Shown here: positions 53,138 to 63,749 of the stretch, one piece after another
Numbering within the stretch: the first letter of the stretch is position 1
Layout of the letters: every line of letters starts with the position of its first letter
Assembly (NCBI GenBank): GCA_019913005.1
Contig: JAIOHL010000169.1
Span: 59,778 to 123,777 of the forward strand
Direction: 5' to 3'
Length of the DNA: 64,000 nucleotides
Source: Anaerolineae bacterium
GTDB taxonomy: Bacteria; Chloroflexota; Anaerolineae; Aggregatilineales; J027
Position numbers and translations under genes: made by a program
The notes under the pieces: model-generated
What the model saw: only the letters and a program-made list of their open reading frames with translations
Told to the model about the DNA's origin: nothing
The model's database searches: none

Positions 53138-54361
53138 CTAGCTCACAACAGCTTCACGCTGCCAAACTTCAGGATCATAAGCAGGCAATTCGCAGCGAAT
53201 GGGGCGATCCACGCGATAGCCCAGCGCATAACCCGCCTGCATCAATTGATGAATTTCGCTGGTGCCTTCATAAATCACCGCCCCCTTACCATTACGGAGA
53301 TAGCGCTCAACGTCATATTCATCGCTAAAACCATACGCACCGTGAATTTGAATGGCTTCAAGGGCAGCCTTGACGCTCATATCGGTGGCATACCACTTTG
53401 CCATGCTGGTTTCGCGGGTGTTGCGCATCCCCATATTTTTCATCCAGCCCGTCTTCAAAATGAGCAGGCGACCCGCATCATACCACTGTTGCATATAGGC
53501 GATTTTTTGCTGGACGAGTTGGTGTTTGCCGATTTCTTTGCCAAAGGTCGAGCGCTCGTGGCAATATTTGAGGCTGTCCTCAAGGCAGGCACGAATTAAC
53601 CCAACCGCACCCGCGCCAACAGTATAACGCCCGTTGTCAAGGCAACTCATGGCGATATAGAAGCCCTCGCCTTCTTCACCCAAGCGATTTTCAATAGGCA
53701 CTTCGACGTTTTCCATCGCAAACCAGCCGGTTGAACCAGCCCGCACGCCTAATTTGCCGTGAATATCGCCAGCCGTGAAGCCTTTCATATCTTTGGTGAC
53801 AATGAAGGCTGTGATACCCGCATGAGTGGGATTGGCATGGGTATCGGTCTTGGCAAACACAAGGAAGTTGTCGGCTTTGGTGGCAAGGCTAATCCACATT
53901 TTTTCGCCGTTGAGGATATACACATCCCCTTCGCGCCGGGCAGTGGAAGTCATCGCCGCAACGTCGCTGCCAGCATTCGGTTCGGTCAGCCCAAACGCGG
54001 CATATTTTTCCCCTTTGGCCTGTGGAACCAAGAAACGCTGCTTTTGCTCTTCTGTGCCCCATTGCAGGAGAGCCATGCTGTTGAGGCCCATATGCACGGA
54101 CATGACCACGCGCAGGGTTGTATCTACGCGCTCTAATTCTTCACACGCCAACGCCAATGTAATATAGTCGAAGCCCTGACCGCCATACATCATTGGGATA
54201 TTGATGCCGAGAATGCCCAGTTCCCCCATACGCGGCAGCACGTCGGGATTCATTTGTTGTTTGCGATCCCATTCTTTGATGGTGGGGTAGACCTCTTTTT
54301 GGGCGAAGTCGCGCACCATTTTTTGTGCCATCAGGTGTTCTTCTGTTAGCAAAAAGTCCAT
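53138..54361 (-). CDS. acyl-CoA dehydrogenase
   Basis: This 407-residue flavoenzyme has the family signatures [33 protein letters not shown] and the catalytic region [12 protein letters not shown]. It oxidises acyl-CoA and passes electrons to EtfAB encoded just downstream. It resembles short- or branched-chain enzymes, but the chain length cannot be assigned. Confidence 0.95.
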   Translation of the reverse strand: MDFLLTEEHLMAQKMVRDFAQKEVYPTIKEWDRKQQMNPDVLPRMGELGILGINIPMMYGGQGFDYITLALACEELERVDTTLRVVMSVHMGLNSMALLQWGTEEQKQRFLVPQAKGEKYAAFGLTEPNAGSDVAAMTSTARREGDVYILNGEKMWISLATKADNFLVFAKTDTHANPTHAGITAFIVTKDMKGFTAGDIHGKLGVRAGSTGWFAMENVEVPIENRLGEEGEGFYIAMSCLDNGRYTVGAGAVGLIRACLEDSLKYCHERSTFGKEIGKHQLVQQKIAYMQQWYDAGRLLILKTGWMKNMGMRNTRETSMAKWYATDMSVKAALEAIQIHGAYGFSDEYDVERYLRNGKGAVIYEGTSEIHQLMQAGYALGYRVDRPIRCELPAYDPEVWQREAVVS

Positions 54362-54560
54362 ATTGTTTACAATCCTTAAGTCATAGACGCCTTGGCGTCA
54401 CGGGATTTTAGTATGTGAGTGCTCGGAAACCGAATCACGATTTGAATAATTATAACATCCTTCATACTTTCAAACCACATCGGCATAGTAATCCATGTTA
54501 TAATACAAACTAGCTCTTTGAGTTTAATTGATGCCCTTTTGTTGATCTGGAGATTTATTC

Positions 54561-54956
54561 ATGGCTACCCTTGATTCGGGGATAAAAGTGCTAGTTTTGG
54601 AAGATACCCAAGAACTTGCCGAAATCTTGGTCGAAACGCTCAGGGGCATGAATCTTCAGGCCGAATCCAAATCGCATGGCCGTCCTGCCTTAGAACTCTA
54701 TGAACAGCTTCAGCCCGATTTGATGATGCTCGACATCGCGTTGCCGGATATGCAGGGGTGGAAAGTGTTGGACGCCATCAAAGAGAAAGTCCACAACAAC
54801 CCCGATTTTAAACTTCCTAAAGTCATTGTCATTACCGCCTATGGTGATCCTGCTAATCGCTTGATGGGCAAATTGCAGGATGTTGCCGAATATCTGATTA
54901 AACCCTTTACCCCAACCGAGATTGAAAAAGTGGTCACGCGGGTGATGGGCTTGTAG
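54561..54956 (+). CDS. single-domain response regulator (CheY-like receiver)
   Basis: This 131-residue protein is one receiver domain: VLVLEDTQELAEIL with the acidic pair, the phospho-Asp in LMMLDIALPDMQGWKV, VIVITAY with the conserved Thr, and YLIKPFTPTEIE with Lys. No output domain is present. It may pair with the GAF kinase 4 kb away. Confidence 0.9.
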   Translation: MATLDSGIKVLVLEDTQELAEILVETLRGMNLQAESKSHGRPALELYEQLQPDLMMLDIALPDMQGWKVLDAIKEKVHNNPDFKLPKVIVITAYGDPANRLMGKLQDVAEYLIKPFTPTEIEKVVTRVMGL

Positions 54957-54969
54957 AGTTACTGCCTTA

Positions 54970-56304
54970 ATGAAGCCCAAAAAGATAGCCCTCGTTCGAT
55001 TTTTTCAGAGCAGCTGGTTCTGGGGATTCGTCTTCATTGCTATCGCCATTCTGCTGCTGTATATCAATCTTCGACCCGAAACCAAATCACCTTCAACTCA
55101 GTCTGGCGGCCCCGTTGCCACACCAATTCCAAGCGATGAATTAGTGTTACTGCTGGCAAGGGTTGATCAGGAAGGTTGGACACCCGCCTATCGGCAAGCA
55201 TACGCTCGATTGATGACCGAGCTAGGTGATCTTGCCGCTGTCAATGCGCTCGTTTCAGTGACGACGGATTTAACCGCCGATGATGTGCCAATGCTGTGGC
55301 GCTTAATTGAAGATGCCCTCAGTCAGCGGGATTGGTCTACAGCCATTACCCATCTACGACAAATCTTACAGTTAAATCCACAGGACGCCCGTGCCGTCTA
55401 TCAACTCGCTTTGCTGCTGGCGACGGAAGTCCCTAGCGAAGTGATACCCTATCTTGAACAAGCGGCTCTATCCGCTGAATATGCCGATCAGGTGCGAACG
55501 ATTCAGGGTGTACTGGCCCAATTTTCCAATGACCCCACTCCCGAAGATTGGCGTACATTGGGTCTGGTGTGCATGGATTTGGTGGAATGGGGTTGCGCGG
55601 AAAGGACTTTTAGCAAGGCGTTGACGATGGATAGTCTCGATTGGCAGAGCTATGTCTATCGGGGTTATGTGCGCGACCAGATTGCAGGCGATGGCCTGAC
55701 TGATCTTGAAACGGCTCTGGCATTAAACCCCTCTGGTCTCACCTATTATTTTTTAGGGCTGCATTATCGCAAAATCGAGCAAAATTTGCAGGCAGCCCGC
55801 GATGTTTTGGCACAAGCCTATGCCCTTGACCCTACCAATCCAGCGTTGGCGGCGGAGTTGGGCAGTACCTATCAAGAGTCTAGCAATTATGCAGCGGCGG
55901 AAAATTGGTATAGTCTTGCGGTATCCCTCGCACCGGAGGATGTGCGTTGGCAGCGATTACGGGCCGCGTTTTATGCCGATGCCAATTTCCAACTAGACGA
56001 GGTTGGGTTGGCGGCAATTCAAGAAGCCTATGCGCTGGTTCCGCGTGACGTGGATATTCTGACCAGCATGGGGGCGGCCTATTTCTGGTTATTTGACCGC
56101 GAACAGGCCCGCAGTTTTTTGCAGCAGGCGCTGACGATTGAACCGGATAACCCGCGCACCCGGTATTATTTTGGCTTGCAATTGGAACGTGAAGGCGATA
56201 CACAAGGGGCGCTGGATTCGCTGACCTTTGTAGTCCAGACTTTAGGGCCAGACACTGGATTTGGGCTAGTGGCTGCGCGTGAAATTCAACGGTTGAGTCG
56301 CTAG
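54970..56304 (+). CDS. membrane-anchored TPR protein
   Basis: This 444-residue protein has an N-terminal membrane helix (~13-33), then a series of TPR-like helix pairs (~115-435), e.g. DARAVYQLALLLATEV, NPALAAELGSTYQESSNYAA and NPRTRYYFGLQLEREGDTQG. It probably scaffolds a complex outside the membrane. It begins 13 bp after the response regulator. Confidence 0.8.
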   Translation: MKPKKIALVRFFQSSWFWGFVFIAIAILLLYINLRPETKSPSTQSGGPVATPIPSDELVLLLARVDQEGWTPAYRQAYARLMTELGDLAAVNALVSVTTDLTADDVPMLWRLIEDALSQRDWSTAITHLRQILQLNPQDARAVYQLALLLATEVPSEVIPYLEQAALSAEYADQVRTIQGVLAQFSNDPTPEDWRTLGLVCMDLVEWGCAERTFSKALTMDSLDWQSYVYRGYVRDQIAGDGLTDLETALALNPSGLTYYFLGLHYRKIEQNLQAARDVLAQAYALDPTNPALAAELGSTYQESSNYAAAENWYSLAVSLAPEDVRWQRLRAAFYADANFQLDEVGLAAIQEAYALVPRDVDILTSMGAAYFWLFDREQARSFLQQALTIEPDNPRTRYYFGLQLEREGDTQGALDSLTFVVQTLGPDTGFGLVAAREIQRLSR

Positions 56305-56329
56305 GGTATATGGGTAAGGAGAGAGGGTC

Positions 56330-56965
56330 ATGGTCAAACGCATTACACTGCTAATGGTGGTTGTTTTCCTGATAAGCCTCTTGCCGACTGCCTATGCTCA
56401 AGATGGCAATCGTTTGTTCTCGGATGATTTTTCGACCTATGCGAATGTGTGGGAAACACAGGATACCGCCGATTTCACTGCTGATTATGACCAAGACAAT
56501 CTGGCTTTTTTCATGGACATCAGAACCGCCGAACAAGAGGTTTGGTCAACCCCACGTTCATCATTAGACCTGAACGCCTATACCATCGAAGTGACGGCTG
56601 TGATAGATGCGACCAGCACCGCCGATAGTATGGCGGGTTTGCTGGTGAATTATGTGGATGAAGATAACTTTTATGTGTTTATCCTCCGTGCTTCTGGCTA
56701 TTACGAGGTGCGTCTGCGACTGGATGGGGAGTGGTTGGATAAGGCGTTAGTGTTTGGCAAAGCGCCCCAAGCCGAAAGTTATCGTCTGAGTGTCCAAAAT
56801 CAAAACGGGGTCTTTGAATTGGGTTTAAATGGCGAACTGCTGGTTCCCTTTGTAAATACCGAACTCAGCGGCGGCAAATTTGGATTATATGCCCAATCGG
56901 GTGACGGCCCGATGTTTGTCCGATTTGACGATTATCTGGTGCGTGACCTCCGACCTGAAAGCTGA
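56330..56965 (+). CDS. secreted LamG/concanavalin-like protein
   Basis: This 211-residue protein has a signal peptide (MVKRITLLMVVVFLISLLPT, cleavage near AYA) and a beta-sandwich sequence (LFSDDFSTYANVWETQD, NFYVFILRASGYYEVRL, GGKFGLYAQSGDGPMFVRFD). It resembles the extracellular part of the gene at 57061. Carbohydrate binding is possible. Confidence 0.7.
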   Translation: MVKRITLLMVVVFLISLLPTAYAQDGNRLFSDDFSTYANVWETQDTADFTADYDQDNLAFFMDIRTAEQEVWSTPRSSLDLNAYTIEVTAVIDATSTADSMAGLLVNYVDEDNFYVFILRASGYYEVRLRLDGEWLDKALVFGKAPQAESYRLSVQNQNGVFELGLNGELLVPFVNTELSGGKFGLYAQSGDGPMFVRFDDYLVRDLRPES

Positions 56966-57060
56966 ACTCCCGATTAGGATTGGCATCTGGTAAAATCCTT
57001 TTTCAAATCCGGTAGAATAGGCCGGACACTTTTGTTTAATGAGATGGATAGAATGGCCTG

Positions 57061-58782
57061 ATGTCATCTTCGAGTGCAAGTGTAAGAGAACCCCACGTCC
57101 AGTCCCAACGCAGCCAAAGTTATTCGGCACGCCCCCAACACCGCCGCTTGATTGCGTCTGTACAAATGCTGTTTTTCTTCTTTGGTCTGCTATTTTTGAT
57201 AATGGGCAGCCTGCGAGTGGCTCTGGAGAATTATGGCAACCTCAAAACGTTTATTGATAAACTCGCCGTACAAAATATCGCCTCCGTTCCAACTTTAGTA
57301 GTAGGGATATTGATGGCATTGTTAGGCTATGGTTTGTTATGGGGGATAGCCGCACTAGGGGCAAAAGAACCTCCTGGATGGCACGCCGGACGTAATGGCC
57401 TATTGGGAATCATTTTGATGCTGATGACTTTGATGGCCGTCACTGCTTGGCTGAATATAAGCTGGTTGATTTTTATGGTGCCAGTCACCGTTATTTTCAG
57501 TAGTGTAGCGATGTTTCTGTTTCTAAGTTTTAATCAACCATCGGTGCGCTTGGTATTGGGTGCAGACCGTCTGCAAAAACGAGAGACTGCTGGCTTTAGA
57601 TGGGTGCGGAACGGTTTCATTGTGCTTATCCTTTCGACAATGGCGGTCTTAGCGGGGGTTTATGCTGTCCTCACGGATATTATTGAATTGCCCCTGCAAG
57701 AGACTAAACCGGGTGAATTTATTTTTGTGACTACCTTTGACAACTACAACGACGAATGGGATATATATCCGGGACGCGATTCGTCTGAAATTGTGACCGA
57801 TGAGCATAACAATCCCCATTTGGTGGTTAAACTAGGCTCGGGGCAACCAGAAGATGGAGTTTATTCACTTCTTAATCGCAAAATTCGTGATTTTGATCTG
57901 CGTGTTACTACGAACCAGCTCACCAGCGATGCGCTTTATGACAATCGATATGGTGTCATTTTCCGCTATCGGGATAATTTTAACTACTATTCCTTTGAAG
58001 TCAGTGGAGACGGCTGGTATCGCGTCATCAAGGTTGAAGAGGGCGTAGAAGACGGCGAAAAAGTGGCGGTAGTAACTGAAGTAAGTGCATGGATGTCGAC
58101 TACTTTAATCAATAATGAAACGGTTATACAGGGACTTGATGCTTGGATTGCAGGTGCCAACATTGACGATCAGAAGTTGCGAGAAATCATAAGTACATGG
58201 GTTACGACTTCTAGCACGGAACTGAGCGACGAGATGATTCAGAGAATTGGCACATGGCTTACACCTGCTGACAGTAATACCATCGATCAGGTACGGACTT
58301 GGCTTGCCGATCCTGAGACTAAATTAGGTTACAATAGCGAAGATGAAATTAGCATGATTCAGGGATGGATTGATTTAAGTGAAGTTAGTGATAATCATTT
58401 CCTATCTTTTCCAACCCTAATTCGTCCGGGACGATATAACCTTATTGACAATAGAATAGATACCGTCAATGAAATTCGTGTGGTCGGTTATGAGGATAAA
58501 TTTTGGTTTTACGTAAACGGTCAGCGCCTAAAATTGTGCCAAAGAGGGGATAATAGAGAGAGTACCTTCAGTGGCGGCGTGTGTATTAGTGATGAACTGA
58601 CAGATTATTATCAGGATGACGCATTCAAACAAGGGAAGATTGGCTTTTCGGTAGGTAATACCGGAAATAGTGATTTGACCATTCTGGTGACGATTGCGTT
58701 CGATAATGTTGTGATTGTCGGGCCTGATCCCGATACGATGAATGTGAGTGAGGAACCCAATGTCTCTGAAAACCCAAATTAA
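57061..58782 (+). CDS. membrane protein with extracellular LamG-like domain
   Basis: This 573-residue protein has about five membrane helices (~35-210) and a large C-terminal domain with FVTTFDNYNDEWDIYPGRD, YGVIFRYRDNFNYYSFEVSG and a second half with KFWFYVNGQRLKLC, like the preceding secreted protein. A central helical insert interrupts it. The function is unknown. The last 23 bp overlap the yqeY-like gene. Confidence 0.7.
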   Translation: MSSSSASVREPHVQSQRSQSYSARPQHRRLIASVQMLFFFFGLLFLIMGSLRVALENYGNLKTFIDKLAVQNIASVPTLVVGILMALLGYGLLWGIAALGAKEPPGWHAGRNGLLGIILMLMTLMAVTAWLNISWLIFMVPVTVIFSSVAMFLFLSFNQPSVRLVLGADRLQKRETAGFRWVRNGFIVLILSTMAVLAGVYAVLTDIIELPLQETKPGEFIFVTTFDNYNDEWDIYPGRDSSEIVTDEHNNPHLVVKLGSGQPEDGVYSLLNRKIRDFDLRVTTNQLTSDALYDNRYGVIFRYRDNFNYYSFEVSGDGWYRVIKVEEGVEDGEKVAVVTEVSAWMSTTLINNETVIQGLDAWIAGANIDDQKLREIISTWVTTSSTELSDEMIQRIGTWLTPADSNTIDQVRTWLADPETKLGYNSEDEISMIQGWIDLSEVSDNHFLSFPTLIRPGRYNLIDNRIDTVNEIRVVGYEDKFWFYVNGQRLKLCQRGDNRESTFSGGVCISDELTDYYQDDAFKQGKIGFSVGNTGNSDLTILVTIAFDNVVIVGPDPDTMNVSEEPNVSENPN

Positions 58783-59203
58783 TGATGATTTAAAAAAGGC
58801 CATGATCGAAAAAGATGCGGTGCGGCGCGATGCCATCCGTATTATTCAGGCTGCCATTAAACAGGTCGAAGTGGATTCACGCAAAGACTTGGACGACGCA
58901 GCAGTATTGGATGTGTTGCAGGCCGAAGCCAAAAAACGCCGTGAAGCCATCACCAATTTTGAGCAAGCCGGTCGCACCGAATCTGCCGAGGGCGAACGTT
59001 TTGAATTGACCCTGATTGAAACTTATCTGCCCAAACAGTTAACTCGCGAAGAGATCGAAGCCGAAGTCAAAACCGCCATTGCCCAAACCGGGGTGACTTC
59101 TTCCAAAGAAATGGGCAAGTTGATGGGTGTGCTGATGCCCAAAGTGAAAGGGCGTGCTGATGGGAAATTGGTCAACGAAATTGTACGTGCCCTGCTGGGC
59201 TGA
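58760..59203 (+). CDS. GatB/YqeY-domain protein
   Basis: This 147-residue protein is a full YqeY: MSLKTQINDDLKKAMIEKDA, EVDSRKDLDDAAVLDVLQAE, RRREAITNFEQAGRT-like and MGKLMGVLMPKVKGRADGK. The family is related to the tail of the GatB amidotransferase subunit. The ATG at 58760 has GAGG 7 bp upstream, inside the preceding gene. Confidence 0.9.
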   Translation: MSLKTQINDDLKKAMIEKDAVRRDAIRIIQAAIKQVEVDSRKDLDDAAVLDVLQAEAKKRREAITNFEQAGRTESAEGERFELTLIETYLPKQLTREEIEAEVKTAIAQTGVTSSKEMGKLMGVLMPKVKGRADGKLVNEIVRALLG

Positions 59204-59258
59204 TCGGATGTAGGGGGGCGATATGATGCCACCCCAAAGGACAAGTGGGGAGAGGCGC

Positions 59259-61655
59259 ATGACCTTCTACCCAATCTTGAAAACCACAACCGCCCGACTA
59301 CAACGCATCGTTATGGTGGGGTTGGCGGTGATTTATCTGATATTAGGGACCATCGTGTTGGCCTACGATGCGATTTTCCCATCGGATAACACCTATCAGC
59401 TCCACGCCGGTGATATTGCCTCCGATGATATTTTTGCCCCCGAAGACCGCACTTATGAGAGCGCCGTTTTAACTGACCAAGCCCGCCAAGTTGTGCGCAG
59501 TAATGCCCGTCCCGTTTATGATCGCATCGCCAATGTTAGCCGCGATCAGGTGGAGACGGCCCGCAATATCGTCGAATATATTAGCCTGACGCGGAATGAC
59601 CAATATGCGACCCGTGAACAAAAACTCAGCGACTTGCAGGCGATAGAAGTCCTCAAGGTGCTTGACATCGCTTTTTGGCAAACCATTCTGGATACCAATT
59701 TCAACGATTGGCAGGCTATTGAAGGAGAAACCATTGCAGCGCTTGAACGCACGATGCGGCGCGATATTTCCCCCGAATTATTGACTGAGGAACGACAAGC
59801 CGTACCTAGTCGGGTGGATGCCAGCCTGCCCGAAAGTCAACAAAATGTCGTGGTGGCGATTGTACGTGAACTGGTTGTGCCCAATAGCCAGTTGAATGGA
59901 GCTGAGACATTGGCAGCACAAGAAACGGCAGCCACACTGGTTGAACCATTATTCCGCACCTTCCGCGAAGGGCAGATCCTGATTAGTAAGGGCCAACAAG
60001 TCACCGAAGTAGACGTAGAGGCCCTGCGTCAATATGGATTGCTGCAACGTCAAGAAAGTCGTTGGACGCTAATTTTAGGTGGCTTTTTGATGCTGGTCGT
60101 GGTCAGCGGAATTTTGCTGGTTTATCTAAATCGTTTCTATCCCAACGTGTCTCATTCCCCGGCCATGTTGGGGCTAATAGCGACGCTGTTTTTAGAATTT
60201 CTGATGATCGCTCGCTTGTTTCATCCAAGTGGGATAAATGAACTCTTTCCTGCCGCTGCACTAGCTTTGTTGTTGACTACGCTTGCTGGCCCCCATCTGG
60301 CGCTGATTGTTATTATGGGTTTGGCGTTGCTGGTCGGCACGATGATTGATAGCTCGATGGGTTTTGTTGGCTTAATTGGCGCAAGTGGGGCGGCTGGAAT
60401 TTTGGGCCTGCGACACATCGAACGCCTCAATGCTTATTTTGTAGCTGGGGCGATTGTTGGTCTAATCAATGTTGGGCTGCTAGTAGCCTTTCAGCTAGTA
60501 TTTGAAGAGAATACTCAGGTCGTTGATCTTGGATGGGTAATCCTGTTAGGGATGGGCAATGGTATATTTGTAGCGATGTTGGCCTTTGCCCATCTTTATG
60601 TGATTACGAATGTGTTGAACCTCCCCACCAGCCTCAAATTGGATGAACTAAATCGTTCTAATCAGCCGCTTTTGCAGCGATTACTGCGTGAAGCGCCGGG
60701 TACATATCAACATAGCTTGCAGGTCGGGAATCTGGCCGAGGTCGCCACCGAACGGATTGGCGGCAACGCTGCATTGGTGCGAGTGGCCGCCATGTACCAC
60801 GACATTGGTAAGATGCTCAATCCCCATTTTTATGTCGAAAATCAGGCGGAGGGGTTTAATCCGCATGATGTTTTGGATGACCCCATTCAAAGTGCCCGTT
60901 TAATTATCGGGCATGTCGTTGAGGGTGAACGGATGGCCCGGCGCTATCGGTTGCCTCCACGCATTCGTGATTTTATCCGTGAGCATCATGGCACGACGCG
61001 CGTCATCTATTTCTATCATAAGGCATTAGAGCAGGTTGGCGGTGATGAAAGCAAGGTGTCGGTGGAGGATTTTACCTATCCCGGCCCACGTCCCCAGAGC
61101 AAAGAGACGGCGATTTTGATGCTGGCCGATGGAACGGAAAGCGCCGCGCGTGCCATCAAACCGCATAATGAGAGCGAAGTGGCGGAAGTGGTCAGTATGA
61201 TTTTTGAGCGGGCACTGCAAGAAGAACAGTTGGATGACTGCAATCTGACTCTCAAAGAGTTGAAGATTATTCAGCAGTCCTTTATTGAGACGCTGCAAGG
61301 GGTCTATCATCCACGTATCGCCTATCCTACTCCGCAGAAAAAACGGGCGACGCTCGCGGTTCCGGCATATGTCGCGCCACGACCTGAATTAACCGAACCG
61401 ACACCAGTTAAGCCAGTGACAACTATTGAATCAAAAGCCGAGCCACCGCCGGAGATTACGCCAAAATCGCCCAAGGCCACGACAGGCGAATATCGCAATA
61501 TTTCAGTTGGTACGTATGGGGCAATCGTCTCAGAGGCCACCGACCCGCGCAAACCCCGACGGCGTGATACCGCTGAACGACAAAAGACGACCTCGACACC
61601 CATCGTCAAACCTGAAGAATCTAAACCGGAGAATGATTTACCAGATGGATTGTAA
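59259..61655 (+). CDS. pgpH: 7TM-HD family phosphohydrolase (PgpH/YqfF-like)
   Basis: This ~798-residue protein has an N-terminal membrane helix, an extracellular 7TMR-HDED domain (~40-260), seven membrane helices (~265-460) and a cytoplasmic HD domain (HSLQVGNLAEVATERIGG, MYHDIGKMLNP, HHGTTRVIYFYHKA). Such enzymes usually degrade cyclic di-AMP. A long proline-rich tail (~690-798) is extra. ATG 59223 is an alternative start with a G-rich upstream site. The ybeY gene overlaps it. Confidence 0.9.
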   Translation: MTFYPILKTTTARLQRIVMVGLAVIYLILGTIVLAYDAIFPSDNTYQLHAGDIASDDIFAPEDRTYESAVLTDQARQVVRSNARPVYDRIANVSRDQVETARNIVEYISLTRNDQYATREQKLSDLQAIEVLKVLDIAFWQTILDTNFNDWQAIEGETIAALERTMRRDISPELLTEERQAVPSRVDASLPESQQNVVVAIVRELVVPNSQLNGAETLAAQETAATLVEPLFRTFREGQILISKGQQVTEVDVEALRQYGLLQRQESRWTLILGGFLMLVVVSGILLVYLNRFYPNVSHSPAMLGLIATLFLEFLMIARLFHPSGINELFPAAALALLLTTLAGPHLALIVIMGLALLVGTMIDSSMGFVGLIGASGAAGILGLRHIERLNAYFVAGAIVGLINVGLLVAFQLVFEENTQVVDLGWVILLGMGNGIFVAMLAFAHLYVITNVLNLPTSLKLDELNRSNQPLLQRLLREAPGTYQHSLQVGNLAEVATERIGGNAALVRVAAMYHDIGKMLNPHFYVENQAEGFNPHDVLDDPIQSARLIIGHVVEGERMARRYRLPPRIRDFIREHHGTTRVIYFYHKALEQVGGDESKVSVEDFTYPGPRPQSKETAILMLADGTESAARAIKPHNESEVAEVVSMIFERALQEEQLDDCNLTLKELKIIQQSFIETLQGVYHPRIAYPTPQKKRATLAVPAYVAPRPELTEPTPVKPVTTIESKAEPPPEITPKSPKATTGEYRNISVGTYGAIVSEATDPRKPRRRDTAERQKTTSTPIVKPEESKPENDLPDGL

Positions 61656-62154
61656 TTTGCAGATTGCTGAGGATGTGATACTGGTGGATGCCATGCCAGC
61701 CGATGCCTTGATGGAATTGGAGACGTTGACGGCAGAGGTGATGGGGAAGCTGGATTTTGTGCCGGATACAGGCGTTTCCATTTATGTCGCCATTGATAAA
61801 TATGTTCAATCCCTCAACCAGCAGTATCGCAGGGTGAATGCGACTACCGATGTCCTGACGTTTCCCGCTGAACCTATGCCTGAGGAATTTGAGGATGAGG
61901 AAGCGCCTTATGCCGGAGATATAATCTTGGCGTATCAGCATATTTTGGAGCAGGCGGCTCAGTCCAACCACGCCCCCGCCGACGAATTTGGCCTGTTGGT
62001 AATACATGGGCTATTGCATCTGGCTGGCTATGACCATGATACTCCAGGACGCCAAAAGGTGATGTGGGAAAAACAAGCCGAGTTACTGGCACTCTTTAAT
62101 ATCCCGATTGTCGTGCCTGATTTTATTCACGGCCCCGACGAAAGTGAATCGTAA
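61633..62154 (+). CDS. ybeY: rRNA maturation endoribonuclease YbeY
   Basis: This 173-residue protein carries the YbeY metal site HGLLHLAGYDHDT and TTDVLTFPAEPM. The ATG at 61633 overlaps the pgpH end by 23 bp; a longer frame from 61426 covers the pgpH tail and is not native. pgpH-ybeY-dgkA is a common gene order. Confidence 0.9.
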   Translation: MIYQMDCNLQIAEDVILVDAMPADALMELETLTAEVMGKLDFVPDTGVSIYVAIDKYVQSLNQQYRRVNATTDVLTFPAEPMPEEFEDEEAPYAGDIILAYQHILEQAAQSNHAPADEFGLLVIHGLLHLAGYDHDTPGRQKVMWEKQAELLALFNIPIVVPDFIHGPDESES

Positions 62155-62159
62155 TTGCC

Positions 62160-62633
62160 ATGAGCCAAAAGACAAGCAAGACTCCTCATATCACTGGTTG
62201 GCGACGGATCGTCCATCCTGATATTCAAAAAACCCTTGCGGTGAACCCCGAAACTTACAGCCCTCAAATCAGTGGCAGTCGTCTGGCAAGTCTACGTTAT
62301 GCGGTTGCGGGTTGGTTACATATGCTGCGCTATCAGAAGAACACCCGTATCCAAGCAGTCGCCAGTATTATCGTGTTTATTGTATCCTTATGGCTGCAAA
62401 TTCCAGCCCGGGATTACGCGGTTATTGTCTTGGTGGTTGGCCTTGTTTGGATGGCTGAATTTTTGAATGCAGGTATTGAAGCCGCCGTCAATCTTGCCAT
62501 GCCAGAAATCCACCCAATGGCGCGGGTGGGTAAAGATGTAGCCGCCGCCGCCGTGTTACTTGGAGTCGTGGTATCTATTGTCGTGGGCCTGCTGATTTTG
62601 GGGCCGCCTTTCTGGGAGCGTTTGGGGTTATGA
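62160..62633 (+). CDS. dgkA: diacylglycerol/undecaprenol kinase (DgkA family)
   Basis: This 157-residue membrane protein has an ~40-residue N-terminal extension and the DgkA core with three helices: MAEFLNAGIEAAVNL and HPMARVGKDVAAAAVLL. It phosphorylates undecaprenol or diacylglycerol. It starts 5 bp after ybeY and its stop overlaps the next ATG. Confidence 0.9.
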   Translation: MSQKTSKTPHITGWRRIVHPDIQKTLAVNPETYSPQISGSRLASLRYAVAGWLHMLRYQKNTRIQAVASIIVFIVSLWLQIPARDYAVIVLVVGLVWMAEFLNAGIEAAVNLAMPEIHPMARVGKDVAAAAVLLGVVVSIVVGLLILGPPFWERLGL

Positions 62634-63676
62634 CGACACCCGCATCACCTTCACCCTATCGTCCGCGCTCAAGTCGTGGGCACGTCCGCCGCAATCAACG
62701 CACGATGCCGAATTGGTTCGTGTTTGCGATTGGCATCGTTGGCTTAGCAGCTTTGTTTTTGCTGCTGCGGTCACTGGTGACCCCCTTATTTGATGATGAA
62801 GAGGGCGGTACATCCAACAGCAATCGAGCATGGCTGTCAGACAACTGGACAAATCAGGCACCCACACGCCCGCAAGTGGAAGCGCTTGTTACGCGCTTGC
62901 AAGCTAACAAAATTGACATGATCTATGTACAAACCGGGGCATGGCGGCAGGATGGACAGTATCGGGCATGGGATTATGCTGACGATTTTCGGGTCTTGAT
63001 GCGGGATATTGCCCCTGATATTAAGGTGTTGGATTGGATTACGGTGGATGGTCAACGCAATCAGTATGCCGCTGATAACCACACTATGCTAGTCAATTAT
63101 GCTCGGCAGAGCATCAATGAATGGCGCTACGATGGCGTTCATTTACAGGGCTTTTCAGTATTTGATGGGAATGAAAATTTTGTGCGTTTGCTGCGAGCGT
63201 TTGACGAATTACTGGGGGATGACCGCACCCTATCGGTAACTGGCCCCCCTGATTTCATACCGAGTGACCCTGCCGTGCCCCCCGGTTTGGGTAATCCTTC
63301 GATTAGCTGGGATCCGCGTTATAAGCAGCAAATCGCTTTGATTGTGGATGAGATTGCGATTATGGCACACGCCAGCGGATTAACTACACCAGCGGAATAT
63401 GAGCAGTGGATGGCATACCAAATTGAAACTTATTCCCAAGATGTCAGTCGGGTGGAAGTTGAGACCAATTTGATTGTGGCTTTCCCGAATTATCCAAGTG
63501 TACCACTGCATGATCCAACGGTGGAAAATCTGATGACAGCGATTATTGCCGCTAAACAAGGCATAAAGAATGCGGGGAGCGCTGGAAATCGGGTCGTGGG
63601 AGGGGGGATATATATCTATAACGAAGCCACCGAACAGGACTGGCTGACCTTCAAAGAAGAGTGGGTAGATCGCTGA
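62630..63676 (+). CDS. membrane-anchored putative glycosidase-like protein
   Basis: This 348-residue protein has one membrane helix (~27-47) and an extracellular alpha/beta domain: MIYVQTGAWRQDGQYRAWDY, YDGVHLQGFSVFDGNENF, VVGGGIYIYNEATEQDWL. The pattern fits a TIM-barrel of the GH18-like or sugar-hydrolase type, but catalytic residues cannot be fixed. ATGA overlap with dgkA. Confidence 0.6.
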   Translation: MTTPASPSPYRPRSSRGHVRRNQRTMPNWFVFAIGIVGLAALFLLLRSLVTPLFDDEEGGTSNSNRAWLSDNWTNQAPTRPQVEALVTRLQANKIDMIYVQTGAWRQDGQYRAWDYADDFRVLMRDIAPDIKVLDWITVDGQRNQYAADNHTMLVNYARQSINEWRYDGVHLQGFSVFDGNENFVRLLRAFDELLGDDRTLSVTGPPDFIPSDPAVPPGLGNPSISWDPRYKQQIALIVDEIAIMAHASGLTTPAEYEQWMAYQIETYSQDVSRVEVETNLIVAFPNYPSVPLHDPTVENLMTAIIAAKQGIKNAGSAGNRVVGGGIYIYNEATEQDWLTFKEEWVDR

Positions 63677-63749
63677 TTCAAGCCAGATTCATACCAATTT
63701 GAAAAACTCCCAAATTTAACCCTTGCGCGTCTGAATGGCACATGGTAAA

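Noticed and set aside
61426..61632. N-terminal extension of YbeY
   Set aside because: It is an out-of-frame reading of the pgpH tail with a basic, low-complexity sequence.
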